Position numbers and translations under genes: made by a program
Notes under the pieces: model-generated
What the model saw: only the letters and a program-made list of their open reading frames with translations
Databases searched by the model: none
What the model was told of the DNA's origin: nothing
Source of the DNA: Staphylococcus hyicus
Lineage (GTDB): Bacteria; Bacillota; Bacilli; Staphylococcales; Staphylococcaceae
Assembly (NCBI RefSeq): GCF_000816085.1
Contig: NZ_CP008747.1
Span: 1,798,001-1,862,000, forward strand
Direction of reading: 5' to 3'
DNA length: 64,000 nucleotides
In this document: positions 51,861 to 62,323 of the stretch, piece by piece
Numbering within the stretch: position 1 is the first letter of the stretch
Layout: every line of letters begins with the position of its first letter

Positions 51861-52984
51861 GATTTTCTCCCTTCAAAATATGCGACAAGATTTTGTTCTG
51901 TATCTTCAATTTGGTCCGTTAATTGTGTTAAATGCCCCATTTTCCTCAATGGCTTACGTGTTGTTTTGCCATAAATATGCACGTGCCATTCTGGATGTAA
52001 GTTAAATTCATCTTCGAGTAAATCTAAATCTTTGCCGAGTAAATTCATCATCACTGCAGGTTTTAAGAGTTCAATATTTTCCGGAAGCGTTTGACCCGTT
52101 ACAGCCATAATATGCGTATCAAATTGTGAATAGTCACACGCTTCAATAGAATAGTGTCCTGAGTTATGTGGTCTAGGTGCGATTTCATTCACAAATAGTT
52201 GATGATTATCATCCACAAAAAATTCTACGGTGAACGTACCTACAAAATGAATAGCCTTCATAATCTTTTTGACTTCCTCACGTGCTAATACTTCATGGTC
52301 ATCTCTCGCTGGTACGATGGTTTTAAACAAAATTTGATTGCGATGTTCGTTTTCTTGAAGCGGGAAGAATACGACGCTACCATCTACTCCTCTTGTAACA
52401 GTTAATGAGACTTCCCTTTTTAAATTTAAATATTGTTCAGCGACACATTCTTGTTGCGCAATTAATGTTTTGGCTTCGTCAAAGGCTACATCAGAATCTA
52501 CTAATACTTGACCTTTACCGTCATAACCACCAAAGCGTGTTTTCACGATGAATGGATAACCGAGTCGTTGACCAGCCTCTTTTAAATCACCTTCAGAAGT
52601 AATTTGTAAAAACGGAACAACATGTGCCCCGGCTTTAGAGATAGATTGTTTCTCAATAAAACGATCTTGCAATAATTGAATTGCTTCATATCCTTGAGGA
52701 ACATTAAAACGTGTCGTTAACTTTTTGAGTTGTTCAGCATTAATATTCTCAAACTCGTACGTGATTACATCTGATTGTTCACCTAATTCGTTTAATGCAG
52801 CTTCGTCATCATATGCAGCATGAATAAATTGATGTGCAACGTGCTTAGTTGGGCATGCATTGTCAGGATCCAGAACAACAACGCGATAGCCCATCTTTTG
52901 CGCAGATTGTGCCATCATTTTTCCAAGTTGGCCTCCACCAATAATGCCTATCGTTGCTCCAAATTTGAGTTTATTGTAAGTCAT
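51857..52984 (-). CDS. purK: N5-carboxyaminoimidazole ribonucleotide synthase
   Basis: 375-aa ATP-grasp enzyme making N5-CAIR from AIR, bicarbonate and ATP. Start [28 protein letters not shown] matches staphylococcal PurK; ATP-grasp [31 protein letters not shown]. The frame extends to 53053 but GGAGG precedes the ATG at 52984, giving a 14-bp overlap with purE. Confidence 0.96.
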   Translation of the reverse strand: MTYNKLKFGATIGIIGGGQLGKMMAQSAQKMGYRVVVLDPDNACPTKHVAHQFIHAAYDDEAALNELGEQSDVITYEFENINAEQLKKLTTRFNVPQGYEAIQLLQDRFIEKQSISKAGAHVVPFLQITSEGDLKEAGQRLGYPFIVKTRFGGYDGKGQVLVDSDVAFDEAKTLIAQQECVAEQYLNLKREVSLTVTRGVDGSVVFFPLQENEHRNQILFKTIVPARDDHEVLAREEVKKIMKAIHFVGTFTVEFFVDDNHQLFVNEIAPRPHNSGHYSIEACDYSQFDTHIMAVTGQTLPENIELLKPAVMMNLLGKDLDLLEDEFNLHPEWHVHIYGKTTRKPLRKMGHLTQLTDQIEDTEQNLVAYFEGRKS

Positions 52985-53453
52985 TTTGCATATCCTCCAC
53001 TTTTTCAACGAGTGATTGTTCGTAAGCGCAAAGTTGACGTTGAATCGATTCATTTGTTGTTCCTAATATACGCGCAGCAAGTATGCCTGCATTTTTAGCT
53101 CCTGCTTTACCAATCGCCGTTGTTGCCACTGGTATACCTCCAGGCATTTGAACGATAGATAATAATGAATCCAGGCCCTTCAAACTTTTAGATTCAATTG
53201 GGACCCCGATGACCGGTAACGTAGTCATAGACGCGACCATACCTGGTAAATGCGCCGCCCCTCCAGCTCCTGCAATAATCGCACGATATCCGTTTTCATA
53301 CGCATGTGTTGCAAAATCTACCATTATGTGTGGCGTACGATGTGCAGAAACAACCTTCTTATCGTACGGAATATTAAAATATTCCAGCATATCACATGCT
53401 TCTTTCATAATTTGCCAGTCTGATGAACTCCCCATTATGACCGCAATTTTCAC
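52971..53453 (-). CDS. purE: N5-CAIR mutase
   Basis: 160-aa class I PurE, octameric mutase converting N5-CAIR to CAIR. Motifs [36 protein letters not shown] and [18 protein letters not shown]. The start is GTG at 53453, behind AAAGGGTG; this gives the usual 160 aa, while the open frame to 53522 would add an unlikely hydrophobic extension. First gene of the pur operon. Confidence 0.96.
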   Translation of the reverse strand: MKIAVIMGSSSDWQIMKEACDMLEYFNIPYDKKVVSAHRTPHIMVDFATHAYENGYRAIIAGAGGAAHLPGMVASMTTLPVIGVPIESKSLKGLDSLLSIVQMPGGIPVATTAIGKAGAKNAGILAARILGTTNESIQRQLCAYEQSLVEKVEDMQNDLQ

Positions 53454-53512
53454 TATGAACACCCTTTCAATCATTTGAAATACCAAACCAATTAGTTGTA
53501 TATTACAGGTAT

Positions 53513-53541
53513 AGCATAACAATGTGACATTCTTTTTTCAA
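53513..53541 (-). promoter_or_regulatory. Promoter of the pur operon
   Basis: On the minus strand TTGAAA (53536-53541), 17 bp, TATGCT (53513-53518) with a TGn extension, 60 bp before the purE start. The upstream PurBox pair lies directly behind the -35. Confidence 0.7.
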
Positions 53542-53544
53542 TGT

Positions 53545-53590
53545 AAAAATCGAACTTTATCGCATATTTTTGTTAAATACTTCGGTTTTT
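53545..53590. promoter_or_regulatory. PurR operator (paired inverted PurBoxes)
   Basis: AAAAATCGAACTTTAT (53545-53560) and the inverted AATACTTCGGTTTTT (53576-53590). Both match the PurBox core (CCGAAC/CGAA) and are about 16 bp apart, the arrangement bound by PurR in Bacillus and Staphylococcus. It lies between divergent purE and folD, so PurR could repress both. A further half-box AGTTCGGACT is at 53631-53640. Confidence 0.8.
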
Positions 53591-53663
53591 AACCGTTAAA
53601 ACTTAATAAAATCAATGAATATACGCAAAAAGTTCGGACTATTCAAAGGGAGGATTTAGAATT

Positions 53664-54521
53664 ATGAGTGCAAAAATTTTAGATGGTAAGCAAATCGCAA
53701 AGGACTACCGCCAAGGTTTGCAAGATGAGGTTGAAGTTTTAAAACAAAAAGGGTATACACCTAAATTATCAGTCATTTTAGTCGGTAACGATGGTGCCAG
53801 CCAAAGTTATGTGCGTTCTAAAAAGAAAGCTGCTGAAAAAATCGGAATGATTTCAGAAGTCATTCACTTAGATGAGGAAACATCTGAAGCGGATGTATTA
53901 AAAGAACTTGATCGTTTAAACAATGATGACACAGTGAGTGGTATCTTAGTGCAAGTTCCACTTCCTAAACAAGTCAATGAACAAAAGGTATTGGATGCGA
54001 TCGATCCTGATAAAGATGTTGACGGTTTCCACCCAATCAACATTGGTCGCTTATACTTAGATGAAGCAAAATTAATCCCTTGTACACCCCTTGGTGTCAT
54101 GGAATTACTTAAACATGCAGATATTAACTTAGAAGGTAAAAATGCTGTTGTTATCGGTCGTAGCCACATTGTTGGTCAACCTGTATCTAAATTATTAATT
54201 CAACAAAATGCAACTGTTACAATTCTTCATTCTCGAAGTAAAAATATTCATGAACATCTTAAAAATGCAGATGTAATTGTCAGTGCTGTAGGTCGTCCTG
54301 GAATGGTGAAAAAAGAAAATGTTAAAGAAGGTGCTGTCGTTATCGACGTTGGTAACACACCTGATGAAAATGGCAAATTAAAAGGTGACGTTGAATACGA
54401 CGAAGTATCAGAAGTTGCTGGTGCCATCACACCTGTACCTGGTGGTGTTGGTCCAATGACGATTACAATGGTACTTAACAATACATTAATTGCTGAAAAA
54501 ATGCGTAGAGGGCTTGAGTAA
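53664..54521 (+). CDS. folD: Methylenetetrahydrofolate dehydrogenase/cyclohydrolase
   Basis: 285-aa bifunctional enzyme supplying 10-formyl-THF for PurN and PurH. Features: the Tyr/Lys active site ([15 protein letters not shown]), NADP loop [14 protein letters not shown], and C-terminal [20 protein letters not shown] precedes the ATG. Divergent from the pur operon with a shared PurBox region, matching its metabolic role. Confidence 0.97.
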   Translation: MSAKILDGKQIAKDYRQGLQDEVEVLKQKGYTPKLSVILVGNDGASQSYVRSKKKAAEKIGMISEVIHLDEETSEADVLKELDRLNNDDTVSGILVQVPLPKQVNEQKVLDAIDPDKDVDGFHPINIGRLYLDEAKLIPCTPLGVMELLKHADINLEGKNAVVIGRSHIVGQPVSKLLIQQNATVTILHSRSKNIHEHLKNADVIVSAVGRPGMVKKENVKEGAVVIDVGNTPDENGKLKGDVEYDEVSEVAGAITPVPGGVGPMTITMVLNNTLIAEKMRRGLE

Positions 54522-54590
54522 TTTCACTCAAGAATTACCACTCATTAAAACACGAATATAAATAATCGGGGGTCACTCCCTTGTAATTAA

Positions 54591-54626
54591 AAGGCCTTCA
54601 ACAATCACATGTTGAAGGCCTTTTAA
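54591..54626. terminator. Bidirectional terminator
   Basis: Perfect 15-bp stem AAAAGGCCTTCAACA/TGTTGAAGGCCTTTT with a 6-nt loop between convergent folD and hmp. Confidence 0.9.
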
Positions 54627-54667
54627 TATTTAACTCTTACATTACAAAAGTTTCTTAATTTTAAAAG

Positions 54668-55813
54668 TTATACATTCACACTTAATCGAGGAACAAATGT
54701 TTCAAAATAGATATTATCCTCGTTGAAGTTTAATGTTTTTAGTTCTTTAATCATAGATTGTAAAAATGGAGTACCACCGCAAATGTATACTTGTGTATCG
54801 TCTGTTAAATATTGTTTTAATTCATCAGCTTGTAAGTAGCCTTCTTGATCACGTAAATGATTATGCACATGAGCATCAGTACCTTGAGCTGTAATGTTAT
54901 CAATCTCATTTTTAAAAGCAACATCCGCTTCAGAAGCTGCAACATTAATGAATTGTGCTTTAGGTGCTTGTTGAACTGCTTGACGATACATTGATACTAA
55001 AGGTGTCACCCCTACACCGCTACCTAAAAATAGTTGCGGTTTATCCGTATTGTGCAATTGGAATCCTCCAACTGGGGCAGATAAGTTAATGTCATCACCT
55101 TCATTAAACTCATCATGTAACACTGTTGAAACTTCACCCTCATGCCCGTCTCCTACTTCACGACGTACACCAAAAGTTAAGAAATCTTTGCCTCCATCAA
55201 TAATTGAATAGTGACGTTTCGCACGGTAAGGAAGCTTTTCACTTTCAACATCAACGGTAATATATTGCCCAGGTATAAATTGACTTAAATCAGTTTCATC
55301 AGAAACCACTGTAAATGCTTTAATATTATGTGTAATTTGCTCGATTTTTTCAATTTTGAAAGGTTTGAATCCTTCCCAAGCCATATGCGCATATATATCT
55401 TTTTCAACAGAAATAAAAGCATCAGCAATATCACCATACGCTTTGCCCCACGTTTGAATAATAGGATGATCTGCATCAAGGCCTGTTACTTCTTGAATCG
55501 CAGCAAGTAAATTTTCACCAACAATCGGATAATGCTCAGGACGAACGTCTAGTGCACAGTGTTTATATGCAATTTCTTTTACGATTGGTAATATAGGCGT
55601 TAAATCTTCAATATTAACTGCTGCAGCTAATACAGATTGCGCTAAAGCTGTAGATTGAAACCCTTTCTTTTGGTTCGTTTGGTTGAACATATTTCGCAAC
55701 TCAGGGTGTTGATTGAACATTCTGTTATAAAACTTTGATGTAATTTCTGTACCTTTTTCTTGTAAGACAGGTACAGTTTCTAAAATAATACCTTTTTCTT
55801 CTTGTGTTAACAT
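54668..55813 (-). CDS. hmp: Flavohemoglobin (nitric oxide dioxygenase)
   Basis: 381-aa cytosolic NO-detoxifying enzyme: globin domain 1-137 with proximal His85 (AYKHCALD), FAD domain about 150-250 with RHYSI, NAD domain with LGSGVGVTPLVSMYR and C-terminal YICGGTPFLQSM. AGGAG precedes the ATG at 55813; an upstream in-frame extension to 55822 is rejected. In S. aureus hmp sits elsewhere (near ldh1), so its place between folD and the qox locus is a local rearrangement or acquisition. The promoter overlaps a palindrome. Confidence 0.95.
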   Translation of the reverse strand: MLTQEEKGIILETVPVLQEKGTEITSKFYNRMFNQHPELRNMFNQTNQKKGFQSTALAQSVLAAAVNIEDLTPILPIVKEIAYKHCALDVRPEHYPIVGENLLAAIQEVTGLDADHPIIQTWGKAYGDIADAFISVEKDIYAHMAWEGFKPFKIEKIEQITHNIKAFTVVSDETDLSQFIPGQYITVDVESEKLPYRAKRHYSIIDGGKDFLTFGVRREVGDGHEGEVSTVLHDEFNEGDDINLSAPVGGFQLHNTDKPQLFLGSGVGVTPLVSMYRQAVQQAPKAQFINVAASEADVAFKNEIDNITAQGTDAHVHNHLRDQEGYLQADELKQYLTDDTQVYICGGTPFLQSMIKELKTLNFNEDNIYFETFVPRLSVNV

Positions 55814-55862
55814 TACAACCACTCCTGTAAAAAAATTTCACACTAAAAATACTAACCCTAAC

Positions 55863-55895
55863 ATTATATTCCCTTTTCATATGTAGCGCATGCGC
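55863..55895 (-). promoter_or_regulatory. hmp promoter with palindrome over the -35
   Basis: On the minus strand TATAAT (complement at 55863-55868). The -35 position, 17 bp upstream, falls in the perfect palindrome GCGCATGCGC (55886-55895) and is not TTGACA-like, suggesting activator or repressor control. Confidence 0.5.
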
Positions 55896-55924
55896 GCATA
55901 TCTTGACATAACTATGACATTTAC

Positions 55925-55938
55925 ATCATTTTAATGAT
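55925..55938. promoter_or_regulatory. Inverted repeat in the hmp-secreted protein intergenic region
   Basis: ATCATT-TT-AATGAT, a perfect dyad between the divergent hmp and the small secreted-protein gene. Could be an operator serving either; no known box is matched with confidence. Confidence 0.35.
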
Positions 55939-56019
55939 TTTAGTTCTAAAGTTTGATGTTTTTGGTTTCTTGAAACAGGTATAATGTACGTGTATTGAAT
56001 CTAATGGAGGCTATAGCCA

Positions 56020-56358
56020 ATGAATCAAAAATTATTATACTCTTTATCAGCATTAGGCGTATCAGCCACACTCGTGACACCTAATCTAAACGCTGAAGCG
56101 ACAACGAACCATATTCCTTCTATAAAAGGAACATCAAATACTAAAATCACGCTTGGTACACAGTACAATCCCCTCGAAGGTGTAAAAGCTTATGACGCCG
56201 AAGATGGTGATTTGACTGATCAAATTAAAGTAAATGGTCATATTGACACATCAAAAACTGGTACATATCAATTAGAATATAAAGTTGCTGATTCTGACGG
56301 TGCAATCGAAACGGCGCATCGCGTTATTGAAGTTATTGATGCACCCTCTGTTGATTAA
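56020..56358 (+). CDS. Small secreted protein with Ig-like (DUF5011) domain
   Basis: 112 aa. Signal peptide about 1-25 (hydrophobic LLYSLSALGVSATLVTP, cut near NAEA) followed by one DUF5011/bacterial Ig-like domain (about 33-108) with AYDAEDGDLTDQIKVNG and KTGTYQLEYKVADSDG. Such domains are common in surface proteins; alone and without an anchor it is probably released or wall-associated. S. aureus carries a similarly placed chitinase-related protein beside qoxA. TATAAT at 55980-55985 and GGAGG are upstream. Confidence 0.85.
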   Translation: MNQKLLYSLSALGVSATLVTPNLNAEATTNHIPSIKGTSNTKITLGTQYNPLEGVKAYDAEDGDLTDQIKVNGHIDTSKTGTYQLEYKVADSDGAIETAHRVIEVIDAPSVD

Positions 56359-56834
56359 ATCGCAACTGATACATGAAAGTCATTACACGCGTTGCTATTT
56401 GAATATAATATCCATAATAGCCTCGCAAACTTTCACATTCATACGATTTTGGGGTATGTTTTTCATTATTTATGCTTATAGTGAAGCATACTCCCTTATC
56501 TAACTCCTATTGTACGCGGTTTCACTCCTATAAATAAATCGGTATTTTCCCTACAATCAACATTCTAATTCCCCTTCTTTAATATGAAAATATAATTTCA
56601 AAACAGTAAAAAAAGCCTGTTATTGTAGGTTTTTAAGCGAATTCCCATAAAGATAACACATTTCACAAAATGTACACATTATTTTTATAAAGGCGCTAAC
56701 CCTTGTCAGTGTTAGAGTCGCATGGCCTCCACTAAATTAATTTAGACAAATTTCTAAAAAGGCTCTTGTAAATATCACATATTATTTTAAAATTAATGTA
56801 AGCCCTACAATTGTAGTATTAGGAGGTCAAAAAA
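56359..56834. other. Long leader region upstream of qoxA
   Basis: 476 bp without a supported gene. Contains a candidate qox promoter (56766-56793) and a dyad ACATTT-CAC-AAAATGT at about 56658-56673, which could be a redox regulator site. The 56285-56503 frame on this strand has no family or ribosome-binding support. Confidence 0.5.
56766..56793 (+). promoter_or_regulatory. Candidate promoter of qoxABCD
   Basis: TTGTAA (56766-56771), 16-bp spacer, TAAAAT (56788-56793), 42 bp before the qoxA GTG. Confidence 0.5.
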
Positions 56835-57926
56835 GTGTCAAAATTAAAGTCTTTGCTTCTTGCATTCGGAACACTGATTTTGCTTACGGGCTGTTCTGAT
56901 GTAGAAGTTTTAAACGCAAAAGGGCCAATGGCGAGTGACCAAAGATTTTTAATCATTTATTCAATCATCTTTATGGTTGCCATTGTTGCTGTCGTACTTA
57001 TTTTATTTGCTATTTTCACTTTTAAATATCGTTACAACAAAACGAGTGAATCTGGCAAGATACATCATAGTGTGTTACTTGAGTCAATTTGGTTTATCAT
57101 TCCTGTAGTTATTTTAATTGCATTAATGATTCCAACGGTTAAGTCACTTTATGAATACGAAGAACCACCAAAAGCGAAAGATGATCCAATGGTAATCTAC
57201 GCTGTAAGTGGTGGTTACAAATGGTTCTTCGCTTATCCAGAAGAAAAAATTGAAACGGTTAACCACATTACAATTCCAACGCATCGTCCTGTGACATTCA
57301 AGCTTCAAGCGATGGATACAATGACAAGTTTCTGGGTACCTCAACTTGGGGGTCAAAAATATGCCATGACAGGTATGACAATGCAATGGACGTACCAAGC
57401 TGATGAAGAAGGTACTTACCGTGGCCGTAACTCGAACTTTAATGGTGAAGGGTTCTCTCGTCACACATTCAATGTTCGTGCAGTTAGTCAAAGCGATTAT
57501 GACAAATGGGTGAAAGAAGCTAAATCTAAAAAAGAAATCGATCAAGATACGTTCGATAAACAACTTTTACCTATCACACCTAACAAAGAATTAACATTTA
57601 GTGGAACGCATATGGCATTCGTGGATCCAGCAGCTGATCCTGAATACATTTTCTATGCTTACAAACGTTTTAACTACGCACCAAAAGATCCAAACTTCTA
57701 CGATGATAAAGAAGGCGTTCTAAGCGAACCTAATAAGCCAGCACGTAAACCACAAATCTCAAACCCTAACTATGAACGTCATGGTATGAAAGCCGTTATT
57801 TTAGGTAATAACGATCCATACGATAATGAGTTCATTAAGAAAGAAAAGCACAACATGGATGAAATGGAATCTATGCATAAAGGTGCTAAAACAGAATCAA
57901 ACGATAAAAGTGGAGGTGGACATTAA
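56835..57926 (+). CDS. qoxA: Quinol oxidase aa3 subunit II
   Basis: 363-aa lipoprotein subunit of the menaquinol oxidase: lipobox LLTGC with Cys20, two membrane helices (about 38-62 and 83-103), then an extracellular cupredoxin-like domain that lacks the CuA ligands, as expected for a quinol (not cytochrome c) oxidase. The tail is charged ([19 protein letters not shown]). Start is GTG behind a consensus AGGAGGT. Stop overlaps qoxB by 1 bp. Confidence 0.95.
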   Translation: MSKLKSLLLAFGTLILLTGCSDVEVLNAKGPMASDQRFLIIYSIIFMVAIVAVVLILFAIFTFKYRYNKTSESGKIHHSVLLESIWFIIPVVILIALMIPTVKSLYEYEEPPKAKDDPMVIYAVSGGYKWFFAYPEEKIETVNHITIPTHRPVTFKLQAMDTMTSFWVPQLGGQKYAMTGMTMQWTYQADEEGTYRGRNSNFNGEGFSRHTFNVRAVSQSDYDKWVKEAKSKKEIDQDTFDKQLLPITPNKELTFSGTHMAFVDPAADPEYIFYAYKRFNYAPKDPNFYDDKEGVLSEPNKPARKPQISNPNYERHGMKAVILGNNDPYDNEFIKKEKHNMDEMESMHKGAKTESNDKSGGGH

Positions 57927-59917
57927 TGATGGACTTTCCATGGCATGAGCTTATCGTAAATGGGAACTGGATGATCACAATGGCTCAAATTGGTGCACCA
58001 TTTCTAGTGATTGGTGTCATCGCTGCCCTAACATACTTTAAGCTTTGGGGATATTTATACAAGGAATGGTTCATGTCAGTCGACCACAAGAAAATTGGTT
58101 TAATGTACTTGATTTGTGCTGTTTTAATGTTTGTACGTGGTGGTATAGATGCTATCCTTTTACGTATTCAATTAACAGTACCGAACAATCCATTCTTAGA
58201 ATCAAATCACTATAATGAAATTTTCACAACGCATGGCGTTATCATGATTATCTTCATGGCGATGCCACTTGTAATTGGTTTAATGAACATTATTATCCCA
58301 TTACAAATTGGTGCGCGTGACGTAGCATTCCCTCTTCTTAACAACATCAGTTTCTGGTTGTTCGTAGCTGGTATGTTACTATTCAACATTTCATTTATTA
58401 TCGGTGGTTCACCTGCTGCAGGTTGGACAAACTATGCACCACTTGCTGGTGAATTCAGTCCTGGTCCTGGGGTAAACTACTATTTAATTGCAATCCAAAT
58501 TTCTGGTATTGGTACTTTAGCAACAGGTATTAACTTCTTTGTTACAATCATTAAATTAAAAACGCCAAGTATGACGTTTATGCAAATGCCTATGTTTGTT
58601 GTTACAACATTCATTACAATGTTAATCATCATCTTAGCTTTCCCTGTATTAACAGTAGCGCTTGCATTAATGACTGTTGACAGAGTCTTTGACTTTTCGT
58701 TCTTTACCGTTGCCGGCGGCGGTATGCCAATGCTATGGGCAAACTTCTTCTGGGTATGGGGGCACCCTGAGGTATACATTCTTGTATTGCCAGCATTCGG
58801 TATTTATTCAGAAATTATTCCAACATTTGCGCGTAAACGCTTATTTGGTCACCAAAGCATGGTATGGGCAACAGCTGGTATCGCATTTTTAAGTTTCATA
58901 GTATGGGTTCACCATTTCTACACAATGGGTAGTGGTGCTTTAGTTAACTCATTCTTCTCAATTACAACAATGTTAATCGCTGTACCTACAGGTGTAAAAA
59001 TCTTCAACTGGTTATTTACACTTTATCAAGGTCGTATTACATTTGAATCACCAATGCTATTCTCATTAGCATTTATTCCTAACTTTACAATTGGTGGGGT
59101 TACAGGTGTTATGCTTGCAATGGCATCTGCTGACTTCCAATATCACAACACATACTTCTTAGTGGCACACTTCCACTATACTATTGTTGCTGGTGTTGTA
59201 TTTGCTTGTTTTGCAGCAATGATTTTCTGGTATCCAAAAGCAATGGGATACAAATTATTCGAAAAACCAAACAAATGGTTCTTCTGGATCTTTATGATTG
59301 GTTTCAACGTGACATTCTTACCTCAATTCGTTTTAGGTTTAGATGGTATGCCACGTCGTTTGTACAAATATTTACCAGAAGATGGTTGGTTCTTACTTAA
59401 CGTTATTTCTTCAATTGGTGCAGCTATGATGTCTATCGCATTCTTAATTTTTGTTGGTAACATCGTATACAGTCACTTAAAAGCACCACGTGAAGCGACT
59501 GGCGACAACTGGGGCGGCTTAGGTCGTGGACTTGAATGGTCTACAGCTTCTGCAATCCCACCACATTACAACTTTGCAAAAACACCTCATTGGGATGACT
59601 TAGATTCATTCGTTGAGATGAAAGCACAAGGTCGTCACTATTTAGATGATCACGATTACAAAGACATTCACATGCCAAATAACACGCATATTGGTTTCTG
59701 GATGGGTATCCTATTCTTTATCGGTGGATTCTTCTTAGTATTTGAAACAATCTTACCTGCAATCTTAAGTTTATTAGGTATTTTTGGTTTAATGATTTGG
59801 AGAAGTTTCCAACAAGATCATGGTTACTACATCCCAGCAAGTGAAGTTGCAGAAAATGAAGCGCGCTTAAGAAAAGCACGCCAAAAAGAAAGGGAGGCTA
59901 TGAATCATGAGTCATAA
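57926..59917 (+). CDS. qoxB: Quinol oxidase aa3 subunit I
   Basis: 663-aa catalytic heme-copper subunit with 13-15 helices that pumps protons. Heme and CuB histidines visible in [27 protein letters not shown] (His-Tyr pair), WVHHFYTMG and [11 protein letters not shown]. Matches staphylococcal QoxB throughout. Overlaps qoxC by 11 bp. Confidence 0.97.
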   Translation: MMDFPWHELIVNGNWMITMAQIGAPFLVIGVIAALTYFKLWGYLYKEWFMSVDHKKIGLMYLICAVLMFVRGGIDAILLRIQLTVPNNPFLESNHYNEIFTTHGVIMIIFMAMPLVIGLMNIIIPLQIGARDVAFPLLNNISFWLFVAGMLLFNISFIIGGSPAAGWTNYAPLAGEFSPGPGVNYYLIAIQISGIGTLATGINFFVTIIKLKTPSMTFMQMPMFVVTTFITMLIIILAFPVLTVALALMTVDRVFDFSFFTVAGGGMPMLWANFFWVWGHPEVYILVLPAFGIYSEIIPTFARKRLFGHQSMVWATAGIAFLSFIVWVHHFYTMGSGALVNSFFSITTMLIAVPTGVKIFNWLFTLYQGRITFESPMLFSLAFIPNFTIGGVTGVMLAMASADFQYHNTYFLVAHFHYTIVAGVVFACFAAMIFWYPKAMGYKLFEKPNKWFFWIFMIGFNVTFLPQFVLGLDGMPRRLYKYLPEDGWFLLNVISSIGAAMMSIAFLIFVGNIVYSHLKAPREATGDNWGGLGRGLEWSTASAIPPHYNFAKTPHWDDLDSFVEMKAQGRHYLDDHDYKDIHMPNNTHIGFWMGILFFIGGFFLVFETILPAILSLLGIFGLMIWRSFQQDHGYYIPASEVAENEARLRKARQKEREAMNHES

Positions 59918-60512
59918 GGTTGATACTATTGATGCACGTACGCATGAAGGTGAATTAAATAAACTCGGTTTCTGGATCTTCCTTACAGCTGAATTCGCCC
60001 TTTTTGGTACGCTTTTCGCAACACTGTTAACGCTACAACATGGTGGCGGATACGGTGGCATGATGACAACAGATTTATTTGAATTACCACTTGTTTTAAT
60101 TATGACTTTCTTGCTTTTAGCAAGTTCATACACTTGTGGTATTGCAATCTACTACATGCGTAAAGAAAAGAAAACTTTATTTATGATCTGGATGGCGATT
60201 ACTGTCCTTCTAGGTGTTGGTTTCGTTGGATTCGAAATTTTCGAATTCGCCCACTATGCACATGAAGGTGCGGTGCCACAAGCAGGATCATATTGGTCTA
60301 GTTTCTTCTTATTATTAGGAACACACGGTGCTCACGTTACACTAGGTATCTTCTGGATAATCTGTTTATTAATCCAAGTTGCAATGCGCGGACTTAATAA
60401 ATACAATGCACCTAAAATTTTCATTGTAAGTTTATACTGGCACTTCTTAGATGTTGTATGGATCTTCATCTTCACTGCCGTATACATGATAGGGATGGTG
60501 TTTAGCGGATGA
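59907..60512 (+). CDS. qoxC: Quinol oxidase subunit III
   Basis: 201-aa membrane subunit with about five helices, cytochrome c oxidase III family. [14 protein letters not shown] and [13 protein letters not shown] are characteristic. Overlaps qoxB (11 bp) and qoxD (4 bp). Confidence 0.95.
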   Translation: MSHKVDTIDARTHEGELNKLGFWIFLTAEFALFGTLFATLLTLQHGGGYGGMMTTDLFELPLVLIMTFLLLASSYTCGIAIYYMRKEKKTLFMIWMAITVLLGVGFVGFEIFEFAHYAHEGAVPQAGSYWSSFFLLLGTHGAHVTLGIFWIICLLIQVAMRGLNKYNAPKIFIVSLYWHFLDVVWIFIFTAVYMIGMVFSG

Positions 60513-60799
60513 GTACAGTAGTCAAACATACAATAGGCTTTATTGCCTCAATCATTCTTACGTTACTAGCAGTTTTCGTAACTCTTTACACATCATTGTC
60601 TTTTGAAGCAAAAGTAACTATCATATTTGGTTTTGCTTTTATCCAAGCATTTTTACAACTCTTGATGTTCATGCACTTAACTGAAGGTAAAGATGGACGC
60701 GTACAACTTGCAAAAGTTATTTTCGCTATCATCATTACACTTTGTATCGTTATCGGTACATTTTGGGTTATGCAAGGCGGCCATAGCGCTCACTTATAA
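60509..60799 (+). CDS. qoxD: Quinol oxidase subunit IV
   Basis: 96-aa three-helix subunit, last of the qox operon, with the typical [19 protein letters not shown] stretch. A strong terminator follows within 50 bp. Confidence 0.94.
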   Translation: MSTVVKHTIGFIASIILTLLAVFVTLYTSLSFEAKVTIIFGFAFIQAFLQLLMFMHLTEGKDGRVQLAKVIFAIIITLCIVIGTFWVMQGGHSAHL

Positions 60800-60810
60800 A
60801 GTAAAACCTC

Positions 60811-60848
60811 AAAAAAGAGGCTTACACTTTCGTGTAGGCCTCTTTTTT
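60811..60848. terminator. Bidirectional terminator
   Basis: AAAAAAGAGGC-TTACAC pairs with GTGTA-GGCCTCTTTTTT; ends qoxABCD and the convergent glycosyltransferase gene. Confidence 0.9.
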
Positions 60849-60877
60849 ATACGCTTTTTAAAATGACGTGAACTCAG

Positions 60878-62227
60878 TTATTGGTTTGCTCCCTTGACTT
60901 TCAATTGATCTTTTAATTTCCCTAAAAAGGACGCTTTCGTTTCAATACGTTCATATAGTGCTAACAACTTTCCTTTTTCATTTTGCCAATTATAAATATG
61001 TTTTGCTTTTTCAGCATTCGCTTTAACATGTTCATATAATTCGTGTTTTGTGAGCAATTCGTTTACCGCATAAGCAATATTGCGGTGGTCATGCGCATCA
61101 ATCGCAATTCCTACCTCTTGTTCATTTACAACTTTAGCGATTTCAGGAAAGTCACAACTTACTACAGGAACATGTGCCATCATATATTCAAATAATTTAT
61201 TAGAACTTGCCGAGTAATGATTGAAACAAACATTTTGTAACACTTGAAAGCCTAAATAGGCTTCCCTTGTTATACTAGGTAAGTCTTGAAAGGGAACCTT
61301 TTCTAAAAAATAAATGCGGTCTTTTTCAGATGATTGTAATGCTTGTGCCTTTAATTGAGATGTCAATTTACCCGCTCCAATAAACACAAGCACCCCTTCT
61401 TTAATTAACGGCATCGCTTCAATTATTTTCTCTAAACCTCTACCTTGTTGCAATCCACCTTGATAAAGCAGAATTTTCTCATTATCATGCAGTCCTAATT
61501 TATGATGTAAGTTTACTTTAGGACGCTCATCAATATCATAAAGTTCAGAGTAATTATAAACCGGCTGTGGATAGAAACCGTAAAGCTTTTCATTATGTTT
61601 TGCACGTGTGTGATTTTCAACCATCATTTCATCAACAAAGCGTAATAAAAAACGTTCTATTATTTTTATTTTTCGTTTGTCATAGCCTGTGCGATCAGAT
61701 TGTACTTCATGACTATCATAAACAAGCGGTCTTGGTTTTAAACGGAATTTTGCACATATAATCCCTTGAGGTAACGTGTTCAAATCATTCGAATGATATA
61801 TATCTGCTTTCGTCATGTAGCCTTTTACAATCATGCGCGCTATAATTGCACTATTAATCAACATTTTTCTACCTTTACGTTGTTTCATCACAATAGCACT
61901 GGCTAGTAACATCATCAGATAACTTGATAAAATCATAAAGTTAATAAAGTAAAATCCTATGCCAATTGTTGTAGCTATACCGCCCACGACAAACACAAAA
62001 GGTGTCCCAAAATCTGAATACGCCTGAAGCAACATAGGATACCGCTTCACTCGATGCACTCGAAATTTATCGCTTATGTTTTCAAAGGCTTTAATTGCAG
62101 GGTTTTTAGGATCATTAATTGCAATTAAATCTACATCATATCCTGCTTCAGCTAGTGTTGTACACTCACGATTTACCCGTGCATCATTCGTGAAATGATT
62201 CCAGACAAACATTCCTACTTTTTTCAT
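60878..62227 (-). CDS. Glycosyltransferase family 4-like protein with an internal membrane hairpin
   Basis: 449-aa GT-B glycosyltransferase. N-terminal Rossmann start KKVGMFVWNHFTNDARVNRECTTL, C-terminal donor-binding half with KILLYQGGLQQGRGLEKII and SASSNKLFEYMMAHVPVVSCDFPE (the usual E-X7-E region). Unusually, two hydrophobic helices (about 75-92 and 94-113) interrupt the N-terminal domain, anchoring it to the membrane. Substrate unknown; with the following ABC ATPase and glycosyltransferase it probably builds a surface glycan or teichoic acid. AGGAGGGG precedes the ATG at 62227. Confidence 0.87.
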   Translation of the reverse strand: MKKVGMFVWNHFTNDARVNRECTTLAEAGYDVDLIAINDPKNPAIKAFENISDKFRVHRVKRYPMLLQAYSDFGTPFVFVVGGIATTIGIGFYFINFMILSSYLMMLLASAIVMKQRKGRKMLINSAIIARMIVKGYMTKADIYHSNDLNTLPQGIICAKFRLKPRPLVYDSHEVQSDRTGYDKRKIKIIERFLLRFVDEMMVENHTRAKHNEKLYGFYPQPVYNYSELYDIDERPKVNLHHKLGLHDNEKILLYQGGLQQGRGLEKIIEAMPLIKEGVLVFIGAGKLTSQLKAQALQSSEKDRIYFLEKVPFQDLPSITREAYLGFQVLQNVCFNHYSASSNKLFEYMMAHVPVVSCDFPEIAKVVNEQEVGIAIDAHDHRNIAYAVNELLTKHELYEHVKANAEKAKHIYNWQNEKGKLLALYERIETKASFLGKLKDQLKVKGANQ

Positions 62228-62323
62228 ATACTCCCCTCCTATGTATCGTTTGTATATCATGTATTACCTTCAAGATAGTAACTTACCTGTCAAAACGTAT
62301 AAAATGGGGCTTGCTTATAATGA

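Noticed and set aside
56285..56503. 72-aa open frame after the DUF5011 gene
   Set aside because: Overlaps that gene in another frame, lacks a ribosome-binding site and shows no family features.
57144..57563. 139-aa open frame on the - strand
   Set aside because: Antisense to qoxA, rich in Phe/Ile/Cys, no start signal or family; a shadow frame.
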